Shown in pieces: positions 7,624 through 10,490 of a DNA stretch of 10,490 nt (the stretch's first letter is position 1; the number at the start of each line of letters is the position of its first letter). The DNA comes from JADLGJ01 sp031423615 (lineage in GTDB: Bacteria; Omnitrophota; Gorgyraeia; Zapsychrales; JANLHA01). The notes beneath the pieces are model-generated. The model saw only the letters and a program-made list of their open reading frames with translations, searched no databases and was not told the DNA's origin. A program made the position numbers and the translations under genes. The DNA lies in the NCBI GenBank assembly GCA_031423615.1, contig JANPFV010000079.1:1-10490 (forward strand), read 5' to 3'.

Positions 7624-7645
7624 GAGCATTATGAATATAATGCTC
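7624..7645 (+). promoter_or_regulatory. Perfect 9-bp intercistronic hairpin
   Basis: GAGCATTAT (7624-7632) pairs perfectly with ATAATGCTC (7637-7645) across the 4-base loop GAAT. There is no T-run after it, so it is not a classical intrinsic terminator. It lies in the 62-base gap between the YfhO-family gene and the TPR lipoprotein gene and covers part of an AGGAAGGAG sequence. It could stabilise or process the mRNA, or lower expression of the downstream genes. The true ribosome binding site of the next gene (GGGGAGGG, 7663-7670) lies outside the stem. Confidence 0.5.
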
Positions 7646-7674
7646 TCGAGGTTAATGATTCAGGGGAGGGTTGA

Positions 7675-8070
7675 ATGTTATTTAAAAAGAAGCCAGAGAT
7701 AGCGGGGATTTTTCTGCTCGTCGGATGCCTTTTGTTTTCGCTTTCATGTGACAAGCGTTTTGGTCAGCAGTTTCTTTATAATAAAGGGCGCAATTTACAT
7801 GATCACGGTCATTTGGATCAAGCCATTGAAATATATCGGCAGGTTTTGGAAATGCCTGGCGATCACAGTCAGGTCAATTATGATTTAGGTGTCGCCTACG
7901 CCGATAAAGGGGATATTAATAGCGCTAAGAAGCAGGTACAAATCCTCCAAAATTCTGACCGTCCTGATTTGGCCGACGTGCTTTTAACTGTGATCCGTGA
8001 TTCAGATTCCTCGCGTGTTCGCAAAAGACTGCAAGGCGAATATAATGCCCAGCAAGATAAGAAGAATTGA
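7675..8070 (+). CDS. Small TPR-repeat lipoprotein
   Basis: The 131-residue protein starts with a basic stretch (KKK, 4-6) and a hydrophobic core (9-24), a lipoprotein-type signal. Two cysteines could be lipidated: C18 in LVGC fits the lipobox better, while C25 in SLSC leaves a more usual hydrophobic length. Two TPR-like helix pairs follow, about 33-61 (YNKGRNLHDHGHLDQAIEIY) and 67-97 (NYDLGVAYADKGDINSAKKQ). The tail (110-131) is polar and charged. TPRs bind protein partners, so an assembly or scaffold role at the envelope is likely; the partner is unknown. A strong GGGGAGGG ribosome binding site precedes the ATG. Its stop overlaps the yadG start by one base. Confidence 0.82.
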   Translation: MLFKKKPEIAGIFLLVGCLLFSLSCDKRFGQQFLYNKGRNLHDHGHLDQAIEIYRQVLEMPGDHSQVNYDLGVAYADKGDINSAKKQVQILQNSDRPDLADVLLTVIRDSDSSRVRKRLQGEYNAQQDKKN

Positions 8071-8975
8071 TGAAAGCGATCGAAATAAAGAATTTGACCA
8101 AGACCTATGCCAACGGCACCCAGGCCTTAAAGAATGTTGACCTTCAGGTCGAAGAAGGAGATTTTTTTGCTCTTTTGGGGGCGAATGGGGCCGGCAAAAC
8201 GACCATTATCGGCATCGTTACGGATCTCGTTAAGAAGACGTCGGGAGAGGTCAATATTCTGGGCCGTAATATTGAGCAGGATTTTTCCCGAGTTAAGAAG
8301 TTCATCGGTGTTGTTCCCCAAGAAATCAATTTGAATATTTTTGAAAAGGTGATTGATATTTTAATCACCCAAGCGGGGTATTTTGGGATTCCGCGGCTGG
8401 AAGCCATACCGCAGGCCGAAATGTTGCTTAAACGTTTGGGCTTGTGGGAAAAGCGTTTTGGAGTTCCCCGGACATTATCCGGCGGAATGAAGCGCCGCCT
8501 GATGATCGCCCGCGCGCTCATGCACCGCCCGAGAATTTTGTTTCTCGATGAGCCGACCGCCGGGGTGGACGTCGAAATTCGTCATGAAATGTGGCAGTAT
8601 TTACGTGAACTTAATACCGCGGGTATGACCATCCTTTTAACGACCCATTACCTTGAGGAGGTCGAGCAAATGTGCCGCAATGCCGCGATCATAAAGGGCG
8701 GGGAAATCATAATGCGCGATTCGGTAAAAAAACTTGTCCAAATCATGGAACGGGAAGTGTATGTCGTCAGCGTGCAGCATATTTCCGGCGTAGGCCCGTT
8801 GGCCCACTATAAAGCCAAGATCATGGATGACACAACATTGGAAGTGGAACTCAGCCGGCTGGAAACTATGCATGATTTTGTTTTAGCCTTGGCGAAAACG
8901 GGAATGATCATGACGGACATCCGGCCCAAAGGTCACCGTTTGGAAAAACTTTTCTTGGAAGTCTTAAAAGAATGA
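8070..8975 (+). CDS. yadG: ABC-2 exporter ATP-binding protein (YadG-like)
   Basis: This is the cytoplasmic ATPase of an ABC exporter. It closely resembles E. coli YadG along its whole 301-residue length, including the stretch DFFALLGANGAGKT. Walker A is GANGAGKT (37-44), the Q-loop glutamine is Q84 (VVPQE), the signature is LSGGM (136-140) followed by KRRLMIARALMH, Walker B is ILFLDEP (156-162) with catalytic E161, and the switch histidine is H193 in TTHYLEE. All motifs are intact. The extra C-terminal region (about 220-301) matches the YadG-type tail. The ATG at 8070 overlaps the stop of the TPR gene by one base; an in-frame TTG at 8067 is less likely. It overlaps yadH by four bases. The exported substrate of YadGH is not known. 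Confidence 0.95.
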   Translation: MKAIEIKNLTKTYANGTQALKNVDLQVEEGDFFALLGANGAGKTTIIGIVTDLVKKTSGEVNILGRNIEQDFSRVKKFIGVVPQEINLNIFEKVIDILITQAGYFGIPRLEAIPQAEMLLKRLGLWEKRFGVPRTLSGGMKRRLMIARALMHRPRILFLDEPTAGVDVEIRHEMWQYLRELNTAGMTILLTTHYLEEVEQMCRNAAIIKGGEIIMRDSVKKLVQIMEREVYVVSVQHISGVGPLAHYKAKIMDDTTLEVELSRLETMHDFVLALAKTGMIMTDIRPKGHRLEKLFLEVLKE

Positions 8976-9754
8976 TACGCAGCGCTTTTCAGGAACAATG
9001 TATTGCTTTCGAAACGATTGTCCGTCGGGAAATCGCGCGTTTTACCCGTATCTGGACTCAGACTTTGTTGCCGCCGGTCATCACGCAGACATTGTACTTT
9101 GTGATTTTCGGTAAATTTATCGGTTCGCGTATCGGGGACATTCATGGCATCAGCTACATGGCTTTTATTGTGCCTGGCTTGGTCATGATGGCGGTCATCA
9201 ATAGCGCTTTTTCCAATGTGGTCAGTTCTTTTTTTAGCGTGAAATTTCAGCGCAGTATTGAAGAGGTCCTGGTTTCTCCGACGTCCAATACCGCCATCAT
9301 TGCCGGCTATGTCATGGGGGGGGTGATCCGTGGGATCCTTGTCGGTCTGATCGTTTTTATTGTCTCGATTTTTTTTACCCGGCCGGTCATTCAGCATTTT
9401 GGGATCATTATCATTTTTATCATTTTAACGGCTTTTGTTTTTTCCTTGGCCGGTCTGATCAACGCCATTTTTGCAAAAAAGTTTGATGATGTTTCTATTT
9501 TTCCTACGTTTGTGTTAACGCCTTTGACCTATCTCGGCGGGGTTTTTTATTCCGTCCACAGTCTGCCGGGATTCTGGCAGAAAATTTCGCTTTTTAATCC
9601 CATTCTTTATATGGTCAATGGGTTTCGCTACGGGTTTTACGGGTTTTCTGATGTCGGCGTAGGAGAGAGTATTCTTTTTTTGGTTGCTCTAACGGGAGTT
9701 TTGACCTATGCTAATTTTTATTTATTGGAAAAAGGTATAGGAATCAAGAGCTAA
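8972..9754 (+). CDS. yadH: ABC-2 exporter permease (YadH-like)
   Basis: This 260-residue membrane protein is the permease partner of YadG and matches the E. coli YadH pattern: ARFTRIWTQTLLPPVIT (22-38), GSRIGDIHGISYM (51-63), IVPGL (66-70), FQRSIEE (92-98), FDDVSIFPTFVLTPLTYLGGVFYS (171-194) and NPILYMVNGFRYGF (209-222). Six membrane helices are expected near 31-49, 61-81, 107-135, 142-167, 173-191 and 232-251. The ATG overlaps the yadG stop (ATGA), typical of a coupled ATPase/permease pair. The coding sequence contains a run of eight G residues (9316-9323) at MGGV, within the third helix region; the frame stays intact. The stop is immediately followed by the next gene's ATG. The transported substrate cannot be deduced. 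Confidence 0.95.
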   Translation: MIRSAFQEQCIAFETIVRREIARFTRIWTQTLLPPVITQTLYFVIFGKFIGSRIGDIHGISYMAFIVPGLVMMAVINSAFSNVVSSFFSVKFQRSIEEVLVSPTSNTAIIAGYVMGGVIRGILVGLIVFIVSIFFTRPVIQHFGIIIIFIILTAFVFSLAGLINAIFAKKFDDVSIFPTFVLTPLTYLGGVFYSVHSLPGFWQKISLFNPILYMVNGFRYGFYGFSDVGVGESILFLVALTGVLTYANFYLLEKGIGIKS

Positions 9755-10490
9755 ATGAAAACTGAAACGCGTCTATTGTTGCCGTCCGACCTTAAACCTA
9801 TTCTCTCTCTGGAAGTTTATAAAGGGACTGGTGGGATAAAAGGCCTCCAGCGCGCCCGTTCCATGGCGCCGCGGGCCGTCATCGATGAAATCAAGAAAAG
9901 TGGTTTGCGGGGACGCGGCGGTGCCGGATTTCCCACGGCCATCAAGTGGACCACCATTTTCGAAGACCCCAGTCCCAAAAAATATATTGTCGTCAATGGT
10001 TCCGAAGGCGAACCGGGAACGTATAAAGACCGTTATCTTTTACAGCACAATCCCTACAAGCTCGTCGAAGGCGCTTTGATTGCGGCGCATGTGATAAATG
10101 CCAAACAGGTTTTTCTTGGAATCAAAGGAAAATTTAAGCAAGAGATTGTGAATGTTCAGCGCGCTATTACGGAAATGGTCCGCGATAATATTTTGCCTGC
10201 AGGTTATATGGAAATTGTGCCGGGGCCGGATGAATATTTATTCGGGGAAGAAAAAGCTTTGCTGGAAGTCGTTGACGGCCGCGGGGCCATGCCCCGCAAT
10301 ATGCCGCCGTTTCTTTTTGGCGTAAAATGCAGTCCCACCGAATATAACCCGACGATAGTCAATAATGTCGAAAGTTTGAGTCATGTGGCGCATATTATGG
10401 CGAATGGGGCCGAATGGTTTCGGCAATACGGTTGCGAAGACACGCCGGGCACCATGATTTTTACATTGTGCGGAGACGTGAAAAAGCCAG
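9755..10490 (+). CDS. NuoF-like NADH-binding flavoprotein subunit (partial, 3' end outside window)
   Basis: The frame is open from the ATG at 9755 to the right edge (245 codons), with no stop, so the C-terminal part and its 4Fe-4S cysteine motif are not seen. It belongs to the 51-kDa NuoF/HoxF family, which binds FMN and NADH and passes electrons to iron-sulfur centres. Motifs are GLRGRGGAGFPTAIKW (50-65), the FMN/NADH site GSEGEPGTYKDR (82-93), EYLFGEEKALLEV (160-172), GRGAMPRNMPPF (175-186) and NPTIVNNVESL (198-208). The usual AYICGEE is EYLFGEE here, so it may be a NuoF-like oxidoreductase instead of the complex I subunit; no nuoE precedes it. It starts one base after the yadH stop, with no clear ribosome binding site. 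Confidence 0.9.
   Translation, partial: MKTETRLLLPSDLKPILSLEVYKGTGGIKGLQRARSMAPRAVIDEIKKSGLRGRGGAGFPTAIKWTTIFEDPSPKKYIVVNGSEGEPGTYKDRYLLQHNPYKLVEGALIAAHVINAKQVFLGIKGKFKQEIVNVQRAITEMVRDNILPAGYMEIVPGPDEYLFGEEKALLEVVDGRGAMPRNMPPFLFGVKCSPTEYNPTIVNNVESLSHVAHIMANGAEWFRQYGCEDTPGTMIFTLCGDVKKP

Noticed and set aside
7624..7645. Intrinsic terminator after the YfhO-family gene
   Set aside because: The stem is perfect but no T-run follows it; it is kept as a regulatory hairpin.
8933..9397. A 154-codon minus-strand frame opposite yadH
   Set aside because: Its Asp/His/Lys-rich, low-complexity composition is typical of an antisense shadow of a membrane protein gene.
1..10490. CRISPR array, insertion sequence, prophage, toxin-antitoxin pair or defence system
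   Set aside because: No regularly spaced repeats, transposase, integrase, paired small toxin/antitoxin genes or defence-type nucleases were found; the genes are housekeeping, signalling, envelope and transport.

Overview
The window is a compact bacterial chromosomal segment of moderate G+C, with eleven coding regions that can be supported, one of them cut by the right edge, plus a possible 20-codon gene tail at the left edge. Many gene junctions overlap or nearly touch. A probable lipoprotein and homologues of E. coli YadG/YadH point to a Gram-negative-type bacterium. No ribosomal RNA or taxonomic marker is present, so I cannot place it by phylum. The mix resembles a poorly characterised environmental lineage such as Omnitrophota or another PVC-like group, but that is a guess. 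I see no mobile element, CRISPR array, tRNA or rRNA.

Left region (1-1932). After the possible gene tail comes a 160-base AT-rich spacer with two competing hairpins and a T-run, then pgpA (phosphatidylglycerol synthesis). Convergent to it, and overlapping its end by 15 bases, is a two-gene minus-strand unit: a ZIP-family metal transporter followed by a stand-alone nicotinamide-nucleotide amidase (pncC, the CinA C-terminal domain). The ZIP gene has a convincing extended -10 promoter only a few bases before its start, so its mRNA should be almost leaderless.

Central region (2003-8070, plus strand). A paired CBS-domain protein is followed by a soluble PAS-GAF-GGDEF diguanylate cyclase with intact active and inhibitory sites. 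Next come a 79-residue proline-rich protein, a 1131-residue YfhO-family membrane protein carrying an unusual N-terminal jelly-roll-like domain, and a small TPR lipoprotein. Short gaps suggest one transcript: a nucleotide-sensing/c-di-GMP module linked to envelope or polysaccharide modification. That link rests on gene order alone. A perfect 9-bp hairpin lies between the YfhO gene and the TPR gene.

Right region (8070-10490). yadG and yadH encode an ABC-2 exporter (ATPase and permease) with overlapping genes. Directly after them starts a NuoF-like NADH-binding flavoprotein that runs off the window. All plus-strand genes from 2003 onward are closely spaced and could form one long operon, although different functional blocks appear to be joined.
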